This document shows, piece after piece, positions 1 through 6,703 of a DNA stretch of 16,898 nucleotides. The stretch's first letter is position 1. Every line of letters starts with the position of its first letter. The stretch is from positions 1 through 16,898 of the forward strand of contig DCDD01000094.1 of the NCBI GenBank assembly GCA_002316235.1. The letters run 5' to 3'. The notes below the pieces were generated by a model. That model worked only from the letters and a program-made list of their open reading frames with translations, was not told where the DNA came from and ran no database searches. This stretch comes from Bacteroidales bacterium UBA1064. GTDB lineage: Bacteria; Bacteroidota; Bacteroidia; Bacteroidales; Tenuifilaceae. A program made the position numbers and the translations under genes.

Positions 1-11
1 GTAGTCGAGCA

Positions 12-56
12 AGTTCCGAAATTAGGAATCCGCCGTTAGGCGGACGAGTTCTGAAA
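12..56. repeat. REP-like hairpin flanked by 10-bp direct repeats
   Basis: TCCGCC (29-34) and GGCGGA (39-44) form a perfect 6-bp stem around a GTTA loop. The hairpin is bracketed by AGTTCCGAAA (12-21) and AGTTCTGAAA (47-56), which match at 9 of 10 positions in direct orientation. There is no T-run after the stem, so this is not a classical intrinsic terminator. GC-rich intergenic hairpins of this kind often occur as dispersed REP-type elements in bacterial genomes. That reading is inference, because copy number cannot be judged from one window. Confidence 0.4.
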
Positions 57-175
57 CCCACCTCCTTGTATCCTTTACTATTTTTGATTATAACCCCAGG
101 AAATCGGCCAGGCAGGTCCTGCAGGCTTAATCCAGTTAACATCATGCCCGGGAACCAATTGCTGAAAATAATGGC

Positions 176-183
176 TACATTTG
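176..183 (+). promoter_or_regulatory. Candidate Bacteroidota -7 box for the CLC gene
   Basis: TACATTTG exactly fits the TANNTTTG -7 consensus of the Bacteroidota primary sigma factor. It ends 38 bp upstream of the CLC start codon, which would leave a leader of roughly 30 nt. No TTTG -33 box is visible at the expected 19-20 bp spacing; the nearest similar sequence, ATTG at 158-161, is too close. The identical octamer occurs upstream of glyA. Confidence 0.4.
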
Positions 184-221
184 CTATTGGTAGCAAAATA
201 GTTTATTCAAAAATCTTTTAG

Positions 222-2003
222 ATGAGACCTTCAGGATTGAAAAGGCAATTTAGCAGGACGTGGCATGGATTCAGAAGGCTTGGGGAAAGAAGAATAATGC
301 TGATTCTTAGCGTAGTGGTTGGCGTTTCAAGCGGGCTGGCCGCAGTTCTTCTTAAAAATGTGCTTCATGTTGCTAATGTTTTTGTTCAGGAATCGTTCCC
401 TAAGGATTCAGCCAACTTCTTATTTTTTGCTCTACCGGCAACAGGTATCCTGCTAACCATTGTTTTCGTGCGTTTTTTGGTGAAGGACGACATTGGGCAT
501 GGCGTTTCAAAGGTGCTTTACTCAATCTCCAAGCAAAACGGACGAATAAAGCCTCATAACATGTACAGCTCAATGGTGGCCAGCACCTCTACTATTGCCT
601 TTGGCGGGTCGGTTGGCGCCGAAGCCCCAATAGTTTACACAGGGGCAGCCATAGGATCAAACGTTGGGAATTTTTTCAGGTTAAACTACAAGAATATTAT
701 CTTGCTTATTGGCTGCGGCGCCGCTGGAGCAATTGCATCAATTTTTAAGGCGCCCCTTGCAGGAATAGTATTCACGCTAGAGGTGCTCATGCTCGATTTA
801 ACAACTGCCTCTATAGTTCCCCTGCTCATTTCGGCAGTGTCAGCTGCTACGGTTTCCTACTTTTTTTTGGGTCGGGAGGTAGTTTTAGCCTATGATGTTG
901 TACGTCCCTTCGCGCTTCAGAAGATACCCTACTACGTGCTGCTGGGGGTGTTTTGCGGTTTCATATCGCTCTACTTCATCAGGGTGGTAATGTGGATTGA
1001 GAAACGCTTCGAAAGGATTACCAGCATATACCGGCGCTGGATTTTAGGGGCTATGATTTTGGGTACTTTTACCTTTTTGTTCCCTCCGCTTTACGGCGAG
1101 GGTTACGAGGTGCTGCAGGCTCTACTCGATGGACGTTCATCGTTCATATTCAATAGCAGCCCGTTCTATGAATTTCAAAGTAACGTTTGGTTGCTGCTGG
1201 TGGCGCTTCTCATTTTAATTTTAGCCAAAGGTGTGGCAACAGCCGTTACTACTGGTGCTGGTGGCGTTGGGGGAACTTTTGCCCCAACACTCTTTATAGG
1301 AGGGGTGGCAGGTTTTTTTGTGGCTAAACTCTTAAACCAGCTTGGTATAACTGTTGTGTCGGAAAGTAACTTTGCACTGATTGGAATGGCTGGCGCCATG
1401 GCCGGGGTGATGCACGCACCCCTAACGGCCATCTTCCTGATTGCTGAGATTACTGGCGGGTACGCTCTTTTTGTCCCGCTAATCATCACCTCTACCATTT
1501 CGTTTCTAACCATTCTTTACTTCGAGCCCTACTCCATCTACACAAAAAACCTTGCCAAAAGGGGTGAGCTTATCACTCATCATAAGGATAAGGCTGTGCT
1601 CACTATGCTGAGCGTTCGCAAGGTGCTCGAAACAGACTTTACACCTGTTGAAGCCAATCAAACCCTTGGCGACCTGGTTAAAATTGTTGGCCAATCGAAG
1701 CGCAACATCTTTCCTGTTGTGCAGGATGATGGCCAGTTGGTGGGGGTTGTTACCCTTGACGATATCCGCTCTAAAATGTTCGATACTTCGGCCTATACCG
1801 TTGTTCATGTACAGGATATAATGACTCTTGCCCCGGCCGTCATTGATGTTGATGAACCGATGGAGAAGGTGATGCAAAAATTCGAGGATACCGGCGCATG
1901 GAATCTCCCGGTTACTGATGGTGGAAGATACATTGGGTTTGTTTCGAAATCAAAAATATTCTCCATTTACCGCAAAATGCTGGTGAAAGTTTCCGATGAG
2001 TAA
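222..2003 (+). CDS. CLC-family chloride channel/transporter with C-terminal CBS pair
   Basis: This is an inner-membrane CLC protein of 593 residues that should move chloride or a similar anion. The first ~440 residues are strongly hydrophobic. The three CLC selectivity regions are recognisable: G-H-G-V at 92-95 (usually GSGIP), G-A-E-A-P at 132-136 (usually GREGP) containing the gating glutamate E134, and G-T-F-A-P at 351-355. A tyrosine at about 437 fits the central pore tyrosine. Two CBS repeats occupy about 465-590 and probably sense adenine nucleotides. The position matching E203 of E. coli ClcA, in the stretch after PLAG (178-181), is V188, preceded by E187. That resembles channel-type CLCs rather than proton-coupled exchangers. 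The ATG at 222 follows an in-frame TAG at 219-221, so it is the first possible start. There is no Shine-Dalgarno sequence. The family call is very secure; channel versus exchanger is inference. Confidence 0.95.
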   Translation: MRPSGLKRQFSRTWHGFRRLGERRIMLILSVVVGVSSGLAAVLLKNVLHVANVFVQESFPKDSANFLFFALPATGILLTIVFVRFLVKDDIGHGVSKVLYSISKQNGRIKPHNMYSSMVASTSTIAFGGSVGAEAPIVYTGAAIGSNVGNFFRLNYKNIILLIGCGAAGAIASIFKAPLAGIVFTLEVLMLDLTTASIVPLLISAVSAATVSYFFLGREVVLAYDVVRPFALQKIPYYVLLGVFCGFISLYFIRVVMWIEKRFERITSIYRRWILGAMILGTFTFLFPPLYGEGYEVLQALLDGRSSFIFNSSPFYEFQSNVWLLLVALLILILAKGVATAVTTGAGGVGGTFAPTLFIGGVAGFFVAKLLNQLGITVVSESNFALIGMAGAMAGVMHAPLTAIFLIAEITGGYALFVPLIITSTISFLTILYFEPYSIYTKNLAKRGELITHHKDKAVLTMLSVRKVLETDFTPVEANQTLGDLVKIVGQSKRNIFPVVQDDGQLVGVVTLDDIRSKMFDTSAYTVVHVQDIMTLAPAVIDVDEPMEKVMQKFEDTGAWNLPVTDGGRYIGFVSKSKIFSIYRKMLVKVSDE

Positions 2004-2276
2004 ACATGTATTGTGTAATGTTGTTTAAAAGGTTTGAACCAATCAATTTTTTGTAGTAATTTATCTTTTTTATGTTTTTGACACGCTTTGTTTTGGCGAT
2101 TTCTTTTTGATGGGGGTTTCAGGGTTTACTCTTCGGCGATTATTGTGCTAAATGCCAACACGTTGAGATTTGAAACAAACATGTAGGGCAGCTTGTATGA
2201 ACGCGTATGAACAACCGGGCAATATTTGCGGGTTCGGCTGTGAAAGGGAATTAATGAGAAACCTAAAAATTTTGTA
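2004..2276. other. Intergenic region upstream of the response regulator
   Basis: No credible coding sequence is present on either strand. The left part is T-rich with only a weak stem (AACAT/ATGTT, 2003-2022) that might help end CLC transcription. The right part contains a tandem 8-bp repeat and a near-consensus -7 box, described separately. The gap is long for this compact window, suggesting that the response regulator is controlled independently of the CLC gene. Confidence 0.5.
2195..2228 (+). promoter_or_regulatory. Tandem 8-bp repeat plus candidate -7 box before response regulator
   Basis: GTATGAAC occurs at 2195-2202 and again at 2205-2212, a direct repeat with a 10-bp period, about one DNA helical turn. 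AATATTTG at 2221-2228 matches the TANNTTTG -7 consensus at 7 of 8 positions. The repeat covers the place where a -33 box would lie, and no TTTG is found there. This arrangement could be an activator-dependent promoter with the regulator bound on one DNA face. The repeat is seen directly; the regulatory role is inference. Confidence 0.3.
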
Positions 2277-2675
2277 ATGATGATACCACACGATTCAAAA
2301 ACCCCACTTCTTCAAGGGAAAAAGATTTTGATAATCGAGGATGACACGGTTAGCCGCATTTTTTTGAGCGAGCTCCTACAGTCAACCCACGCCGAGGTTG
2401 ACTTTGTCCGTTCGGCATACGAAGCCAAAAAGTATTTAGACACCCATCAAGAGCCAAATGCCATACTGCTGGATTTGCGCCTACCCGACATGGATGGGTT
2501 TGAGCTGGCAGCGGCTATCCACCGGCAGCATGGCGATGTGTGCATAATTGCACAAACCGCCTATGTGGTTGAGGGGATAGACGAGAAGTGCCGGCAGTCG
2601 GGAATTGATGCCCATATCTACAAGCCTATCAGGCGGGATAACCTGCTGGATTTACTCGGACAATATGTTAAGTAA
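2277..2675 (+). CDS. Stand-alone receiver-domain (CheY-like) response regulator
   Basis: A 132-residue protein made of a single response-regulator receiver domain with no output domain. All phosphorylation residues are visible: acidic cluster E21-D22-D23, phospho-accepting D66 in LLDLRLPDMDG, switch threonine T94 in AQTAY, and lysine K116 in YKPI. It should be cytosolic and act by protein-protein contact or as a phosphotransfer intermediate. No histidine kinase is adjacent. Its receiver resembles the one ending the hybrid kinase at 13485-15857, sharing DLRL-x-DMDG and AQTAY, so the two may belong to one relay; that is inference. ATG at 2277 and ATG at 2280 are both possible starts, and neither has a Shine-Dalgarno sequence. 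glyA starts 69 bp downstream with its own candidate promoter. Confidence 0.9.
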   Translation: MMIPHDSKTPLLQGKKILIIEDDTVSRIFLSELLQSTHAEVDFVRSAYEAKKYLDTHQEPNAILLDLRLPDMDGFELAAAIHRQHGDVCIIAQTAYVVEGIDEKCRQSGIDAHIYKPIRRDNLLDLLGQYVK

Positions 2676-2712
2676 TATGCAGGTAAGCTGATTAGCGACA
2701 GCGATAAAAGAC

Positions 2713-2720
2713 TACATTTG
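2713..2720 (+). promoter_or_regulatory. Candidate Bacteroidota -7 box for glyA
   Basis: TACATTTG exactly matches TANNTTTG and ends 24 bp before the glyA ATG, implying a short leader. The -33 position (about 2689-2693) reads TGATT, a poor match to TTTG. The octamer is the same as that upstream of the CLC gene. Its place in the 69-bp gap after the response regulator suggests glyA can be transcribed independently. Confidence 0.45.
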
Positions 2721-2744
2721 CCATAAAATAATAAATCATTCAGC

Positions 2745-4025
2745 ATGGTACGCGATACAAAAATTTTCGACCTCATTGAAAAGGAGCGCCAACGGCAGAT
2801 GCATGGCATCGAGTTAATTGCCTCCGAGAATTTTGTAAGCCCTCAGGTGCTAGAAGCCATGGGCTCAGTGATGACCAACAAGTATGCCGAGGGCTATCCG
2901 GGCGCAAGGTACTACGGTGGATGCGAGGTGGTTGACCAATCAGAACAGCTGGCCATCGACCGGCTGAAGGAGCTTTTTGAGGCGGAGTACGTTAATGTTC
3001 AGCCCCACTCGGGTGCTCAGGCCAACATGGCCGTATTTGTTGCGGTTATGAAACCGGGCGACACCTTTCTTGGCCTCGACCTTTCGCATGGCGGCCACCT
3101 GTCGCATGGTTCACCGGTAAATTTCTCGGGGATGTGGTACAAAGCAGTTTCCTATGGTGTAAAGGAGGAAACCGGACGCGTTGACTACGATATGATGGAG
3201 CGGGTGGCTCTTGAGCAAAAACCAAGGTTGATTGTTGGAGGCGCTTCGGCCTACTCCCGTGAATGGGACTACAAGCGGATGAGGGCAATAGCCGATGCGG
3301 TAGGAGCATTACTCATGATAGACATGGCTCACCCTGCAGGCCTGATTGCCGCAGGATTGCTCGATAATCCCCTTCGTTACGCCCACATTGTTACCTCAAC
3401 CACCCACAAAACCCTTCGGGGCCCACGTGGCGGAATTATCCTGATGGGTAAGGATTTTCCTAATCCATGGGGGCTTACTACGCCAAAAGGCGAGGTGAAA
3501 ATGATGTCCCAAATACTCAACTCCAGCGTTTTCCCCGGCATTCAGGGTGGACCGCTGGAACATGTTATTGCCGCTAAGGCTGTAGCTTTCGGTGAGGCCC
3601 TTAGACCTGAGTTCAAGGAATACCAGCGTCAGGTTAAACTTAATGCTGCGACAATGGCCAATGCCTTTATGGACAAGGGATACAAGGTGGTTTCGGGTGG
3701 CACCGATAACCACTCCATGCTTATTGACCTGCGTACTAAGTTCCCCGAAATTACTGGCAAAAAGGTGGAGAATGCCCTTGTTCGAGCCGACATCACCATT
3801 AACAAGAATATGGTGCCTTTCGACAGCCGTTCGCCATTCCAAACTTCCGGTATCAGGGTCGGTACACCTGCAATTACTACCCGTGGGCTGAAGGAGCAGC
3901 ACATGAACCATATTGTCGATTTGATGGATAGGGTTATCTCAAGTGCTGATGATGAAAAAACAATTACTGCCGTTAAGGTGGAGGTTAACAAGTTTATGAG
4001 GGACTTTCCACTTTATGCATGGTAG
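2745..4025 (+). CDS. glyA: Serine hydroxymethyltransferase
   Basis: A cytosolic PLP enzyme that interconverts serine and glycine while charging tetrahydrofolate with a one-carbon unit (5,10-methylene-THF). It feeds purine, thymidylate and methionine synthesis. The 426-residue length is normal for bacterial GlyA. Visible signatures include the N-terminal ELIASENF (23-30), the YAEGYPGARYYGG segment (47-59), HSGAQAN (88-94), and the PLP lysine K222 in TTHKTLRGPRGG. D193-x-A-H (DMAH) supplies the aspartate expected near the PLP pyridine nitrogen. The ATG at 2745 gives the usual family N-terminus and lies just after an exact -7 promoter box. A hairpin about 70 bp past the stop may end the transcript. 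No anomalies were seen. Confidence 0.98.
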   Translation: MVRDTKIFDLIEKERQRQMHGIELIASENFVSPQVLEAMGSVMTNKYAEGYPGARYYGGCEVVDQSEQLAIDRLKELFEAEYVNVQPHSGAQANMAVFVAVMKPGDTFLGLDLSHGGHLSHGSPVNFSGMWYKAVSYGVKEETGRVDYDMMERVALEQKPRLIVGGASAYSREWDYKRMRAIADAVGALLMIDMAHPAGLIAAGLLDNPLRYAHIVTSTTHKTLRGPRGGIILMGKDFPNPWGLTTPKGEVKMMSQILNSSVFPGIQGGPLEHVIAAKAVAFGEALRPEFKEYQRQVKLNAATMANAFMDKGYKVVSGGTDNHSMLIDLRTKFPEITGKKVENALVRADITINKNMVPFDSRSPFQTSGIRVGTPAITTRGLKEQHMNHIVDLMDRVISSADDEKTITAVKVEVNKFMRDFPLYAW

Positions 4026-4093
4026 GCTTGTTTTACGTATTTTGCACTCTTGTTAGTATGAACCTGGATTTAATGCACGTGGTGTATAAAAGT

Positions 4094-4119
4094 GGAACCG
4101 AGCCTGCAGGTTTGGTTCC
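4094..4119 (+). terminator. Probable hairpin terminator downstream of glyA
   Basis: GGAACC-GAG-CC pairs with GG-TTT-GGTTCC around a TGCA loop. This gives an 11-bp stem with two G-U pairs, extendable by about three weaker pairs outward. It lies 68 bp past the glyA stop and 64 bp before the next start. The following bases are A/T-rich (ATTATTATAA) but lack a clean U-tract, so termination may be partial or the hairpin may stabilise the 3' end. Confidence 0.5.
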
Positions 4120-4183
4120 ATTATTATAACGGCGATTAGCTTACCAGGCTAATACATGTCTACCACTCCTAGCTAACAAAAAG

Positions 4184-4666
4184 ATGGAATTGTTCCACAT
4201 TAAGCTAAACGAGTTTCCCTACAGGAAATCGAAATTTTTCAGGTTGCTAATTGTGGCGGCTATTATTTTAGCCCTTCTCGCTATTTTAACCATTTTGATT
4301 TTTGTTAATCGGCAAGAAAAGGGATTTGTAGGCATAATCTTAATCTGGGTTTCCTATTTCTTGGTTTACCTCTACTGGGCATGGTATTCGTTCAGGGTAA
4401 AGCTCTACATCCATGCCGATGAATTTGCCATTAAGTTCAAGTTTGGCATGGTTCCCAGCTTGTCGCAGGTAATTTTATGGGAAACCATTGAGAAGGTTAG
4501 GTTGGGCCCCACCTACATTGCCTTTTACAAGAAGACCGGTAGGCGAAAAGTGGCTAAGTTAGGCTGGCTGCCCTACTCTAAGGTGGTTGAAATTAAGGAC
4601 AAGGTTGCCAACGCATGCAGAATAAAGCACATTCCCGTTGAGGTGGCCGATTTTACTCATTACTGA
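4184..4666 (+). CDS. Hypothetical membrane protein, two TM helices plus PH-like domain
   Basis: I do not recognise a named family. The 160-residue product has two hydrophobic helices at about 19-41 and 48-69. These are followed by a soluble region of about 90 residues that looks like alternating beta strands ending in an amphipathic helix (about 132-147). A membrane hairpin followed by a strand-rich, basic tail resembles small bacterial PH-like (YcxB or bPH2-type) membrane proteins. That similarity is judged by eye and is tentative. The ATG at 4184 is preceded by an A-rich stretch, without a Shine-Dalgarno sequence. The stop lies 23 bp before the permease start at 4690, so the two may share a transcript. 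Confidence 0.75.
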   Translation: MELFHIKLNEFPYRKSKFFRLLIVAAIILALLAILTILIFVNRQEKGFVGIILIWVSYFLVYLYWAWYSFRVKLYIHADEFAIKFKFGMVPSLSQVILWETIEKVRLGPTYIAFYKKTGRRKVAKLGWLPYSKVVEIKDKVANACRIKHIPVEVADFTHY

Positions 4667-4689
4667 TACTTTTGATTTGTTTATTTGAT

Positions 4690-5439
4690 ATGGAGTGGTG
4701 GATATACCTATTAGTTGTTCTGGCAGGAGTTGCAGCAGGTTTTATCAACACACTTGCCGGTAGTGGTTCGCTACTTACCTTACCTTTATTGATTTTCATT
4801 GGTTTACCTGCAAATGTAGCCAACGGAACCAACCGTATTGGAATTCTTATGCAGAGCATGGTTGCGGTTGGTAGGTTTAAGCAAAAAAAGGTTTTTGAGT
4901 GGTCCGATGGTCTTTGGCTGACTATTCCGGCAGGTCTGGGCGCTGTGCTGGGCGCACTGGTTGCCGTTGACCTTAATGAGGTTCTAATGAACCGAATTAT
5001 AGGCATTCTGCTAGTATTCATGTTCTTCCTTCTGCTTTTTGAACCCGAAAAATGGCTTAAACCTAAAAATCCCGATAGTCGTATTCGCTTTACTCCGTTT
5101 CGGTTCATTGTCTTTTTTGTAATAGGAATCTACGGAGGATTTATTCAGGCTGGCGTTGGGTTCTTCCTTTTGGCAGGGCTGGTGCTGGGTGCAGGTATGG
5201 ATTTAGTTAGATCGAATGCTCTTAAGGTTTTGATAACTATGGTATTCACCATTTTGGCGTTGGTGGTGTTTATCATTAACGGACAGGTTGACTTTAAGCT
5301 GGGCATCATCATGGGCATTGGCAACATGATTGGTGCCTGGATTGCTACCAGCGTTGCGCTAAAACATGGTGCATCATTTATTCGGTGGGTGTTGCTGATT
5401 TGTGTGCTGGCCTTTGGCCTCAAGCTGTTAATCTGGTAG
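4690..5439 (+). CDS. TSUP-family (TauE/SafE) membrane permease
   Basis: A very hydrophobic inner-membrane protein of 249 residues with about seven to eight predicted helices in two halves. It fits the TSUP family (sulfite exporter TauE/SafE), whose members move sulfite, sulfoacetate, thiosulfate or other organic anions. The family-typical first-helix segment G-F-I-N-T-L-A-G-S-G-S lies at about 17-27. A second-half counterpart, G-G-F-I-Q-A-G-V-G, lies at about 149-157. I chose the ATG at 4690 (MEWWIYLL...) over an upstream in-frame TTG at 4672 because it leads directly into the first helix. No sulfur-metabolism gene is nearby, so the substrate cannot be assigned. The gene converges on the tonB-like gene with only 8 bp between the stop codons. 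Confidence 0.9.
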   Translation: MEWWIYLLVVLAGVAAGFINTLAGSGSLLTLPLLIFIGLPANVANGTNRIGILMQSMVAVGRFKQKKVFEWSDGLWLTIPAGLGAVLGALVAVDLNEVLMNRIIGILLVFMFFLLLFEPEKWLKPKNPDSRIRFTPFRFIVFFVIGIYGGFIQAGVGFFLLAGLVLGAGMDLVRSNALKVLITMVFTILALVVFIINGQVDFKLGIIMGIGNMIGAWIATSVALKHGASFIRWVLLICVLAFGLKLLIW

Positions 5440-5447
5440 CCTTTGTG

Positions 5448-6284
5448 CTAGTTTAGCCTAAAGATATAGGTAATAGTTCCAACCTGGAAGGATGGGGCGT
5501 TTGACGATACGTCGAATTTGGCACTCAACGCCGCTTTCTCGGCAGCCTTTAGTAGATCGGTGTCAAGAGTGGTTGAACCCTTTATACCAGCAATAGCTTT
5601 TGTAACATTTCCATGGTTATCAACAGTTACTTCCACCACTACACGACCCTCCTTCTGCTTGGGGTAATCGGGTTTGGGAAGAAGCAGCGCACTTCTCCCA
5701 TTAAGGTTGGTGATAATTCCATTCTGTCCGTCACCGCCTCCACCGGTTGCTCCGCCGGTGCGGTTGGTTGAGCTGGCAGAACCCTCAAGCGATCCCTGGT
5801 TACCCGGCTTGCCTGTAACTCCCTCTCCTCCGGTTTGCCCGCCATTAATTTTTTGTCCTGGGAAAAGCGCCTTGGCATTTGCCTCCCGTGGCTTTTCGAC
5901 TTCGGGAGTTGCTGCCGTTGTGGATGGAGCCACTTTGTCCGTGCTACTGGCGGGGTTGGTTTTTTCCGTTGGTTCAGCTACTTTCTTTTTGCTCTCCTCC
6001 TTTTTAACCGGTAAGGCTGGGGCTTCCTCGTAGTCCTGTGTTAGGGGACTTTCATCCTCCTGCATGGTGGGGTATCCCGCCGGGTTTGAAATTGCCTGCT
6101 CGCCAATTGCTGGTTCCTCCATTCCCATACCTTCGTCGGAGTTGCCAAAGTTAATAATAATCCCCTCTTCGGCTGGTAGGGGGAAGGGTATGTTAAAGCC
6201 AAACATAATTAAAAGGAGAACCATAAGGATATGGAACAGAACGGTTGCTGCTATTCCCTTTGCCTTATTGGCCGTGATTGTCAT
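5448..6284 (-). CDS. tonB: TonB-family energy transducer
   Basis: This 278-residue protein has the TonB plan. A short cytoplasmic N-terminus leads into one transmembrane anchor at about 11-31. A periplasmic spacer rich in Pro/Glu/Lys follows (about 38-135), then a Gly/Gln-rich low-complexity stretch (about 147-190). The C-terminal TonB domain spans about 200-278, with the characteristic YP at 207-208, the GRVVVEVTVDNHGNV strand pair, and the segment ending AALSAKF. It should carry the ExbB/ExbD proton-motive energy to outer-membrane TonB-dependent receptors. The start is 3 bp after the exbD stop, indicating translational coupling in an exbB-exbD-tonB operon. No cognate receptor gene is in the window. 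It could serve a specialised partner rather than general iron uptake. Confidence 0.92.
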   Translation of the reverse strand: MTITANKAKGIAATVLFHILMVLLLIMFGFNIPFPLPAEEGIIINFGNSDEGMGMEEPAIGEQAISNPAGYPTMQEDESPLTQDYEEAPALPVKKEESKKKVAEPTEKTNPASSTDKVAPSTTAATPEVEKPREANAKALFPGQKINGGQTGGEGVTGKPGNQGSLEGSASSTNRTGGATGGGGDGQNGIITNLNGRSALLLPKPDYPKQKEGRVVVEVTVDNHGNVTKAIAGIKGSTTLDTDLLKAAEKAALSAKFDVSSNAPSFQVGTITYIFRLN

Positions 6285-6287
6285 TTG

Positions 6288-6692
6288 TTACTGCTCCTTT
6301 TTTATTGGTTGGGTAGCTAAAACCAGCTTGTATCCATTATCCTTGGCAATATTCATCACTTTAACCACATCTTCCATCGGAACCGACCTGTCAACATGTA
6401 GTGCTATGGTAGGGTCATTTTCTCCCTTCATTTTCTGCTGAAGAAGGTACTCCAGCTGGCCAATGGATACCGGAACAGTTTCGAGGTAAAAGTTGCGGTC
6501 GGCTGTAATGGAAACCGAGGTAACGGGTTTGTCGGAAATCTGGCTGTTGCTTTGTGGAAGTAGCAGCCTCAGGGCGTTGGGGTGTACTAGGGTAGAGGAG
6601 ATCATGAAGAATAGCAGCAGCAGGAACACGATGTCGGTCATGGACGACATGTTAAGGCCTGGATCGGATTTTGAACGATGTCTTAATGCCAT
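6288..6692 (-). CDS. exbD: ExbD/TolR-family biopolymer transport protein
   Basis: A 134-residue inner-membrane component of a Ton/Tol-type motor. A short basic N-terminus is followed by one helix at about 17-36. This helix contains D20 in the SSMTDIVFLLL motif, the conserved aspartate equivalent to E. coli ExbD D25 that takes part in proton conduction. The remaining ~95 residues form the periplasmic ExbD/TolR domain with the usual pattern of strands. Length and motif are typical. It lies 11 bp after exbB and 3 bp before the tonB-like gene on the same strand. Confidence 0.95.
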   Translation of the reverse strand: MALRHRSKSDPGLNMSSMTDIVFLLLLFFMISSTLVHPNALRLLLPQSNSQISDKPVTSVSITADRNFYLETVPVSIGQLEYLLQQKMKGENDPTIALHVDRSVPMEDVVKVMNIAKDNGYKLVLATQPIKKEQ

Positions 6693-6703
6693 GATGTAAC
6701 GTT

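Larger units (their letters stand above)
1..221. other. Gene-free left edge with hairpin and promoter signals
   Basis: I see no convincing gene here. One plus-strand frame is open from base 3 until a TAG at 219-221, directly before the CLC start codon. Its conceptual 72-residue product has no recognisable motif and a composition typical of non-coding DNA, so I do not call it. The region carries the hairpin repeat near the left edge, a short palindromic stretch around 106-117 and a -7 promoter box at 176-183. It probably spans the end of an intergenic region whose left neighbour lies outside the window. Confidence 0.6.

Noticed and set aside
3..221. Plus-strand frame open for 72 codons up to the CLC start
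   Set aside because: No recognisable protein motif. It contains the hairpin repeat and promoter box, and it ends at a stop directly before the CLC ATG. Most likely a chance open frame.
100..221. Fluoride riboswitch upstream of the CLC gene
   Set aside because: CLC genes can be controlled by fluoride riboswitches, but the conserved pseudoknot sequence is not visible and the protein has standard CLC motifs rather than the fluoride-type CLC signature.
3396..3911. 171-codon minus-strand open frame inside glyA
   Set aside because: It is fully antisense to an intact, highly conserved glyA and its product has no recognisable features.
5674..6033. 119-codon plus-strand frame opposite the tonB-like gene
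   Set aside because: Pro/Ser-rich composition is the antisense image of the Gly- and Glu/Lys-rich TonB spacer, not a gene.
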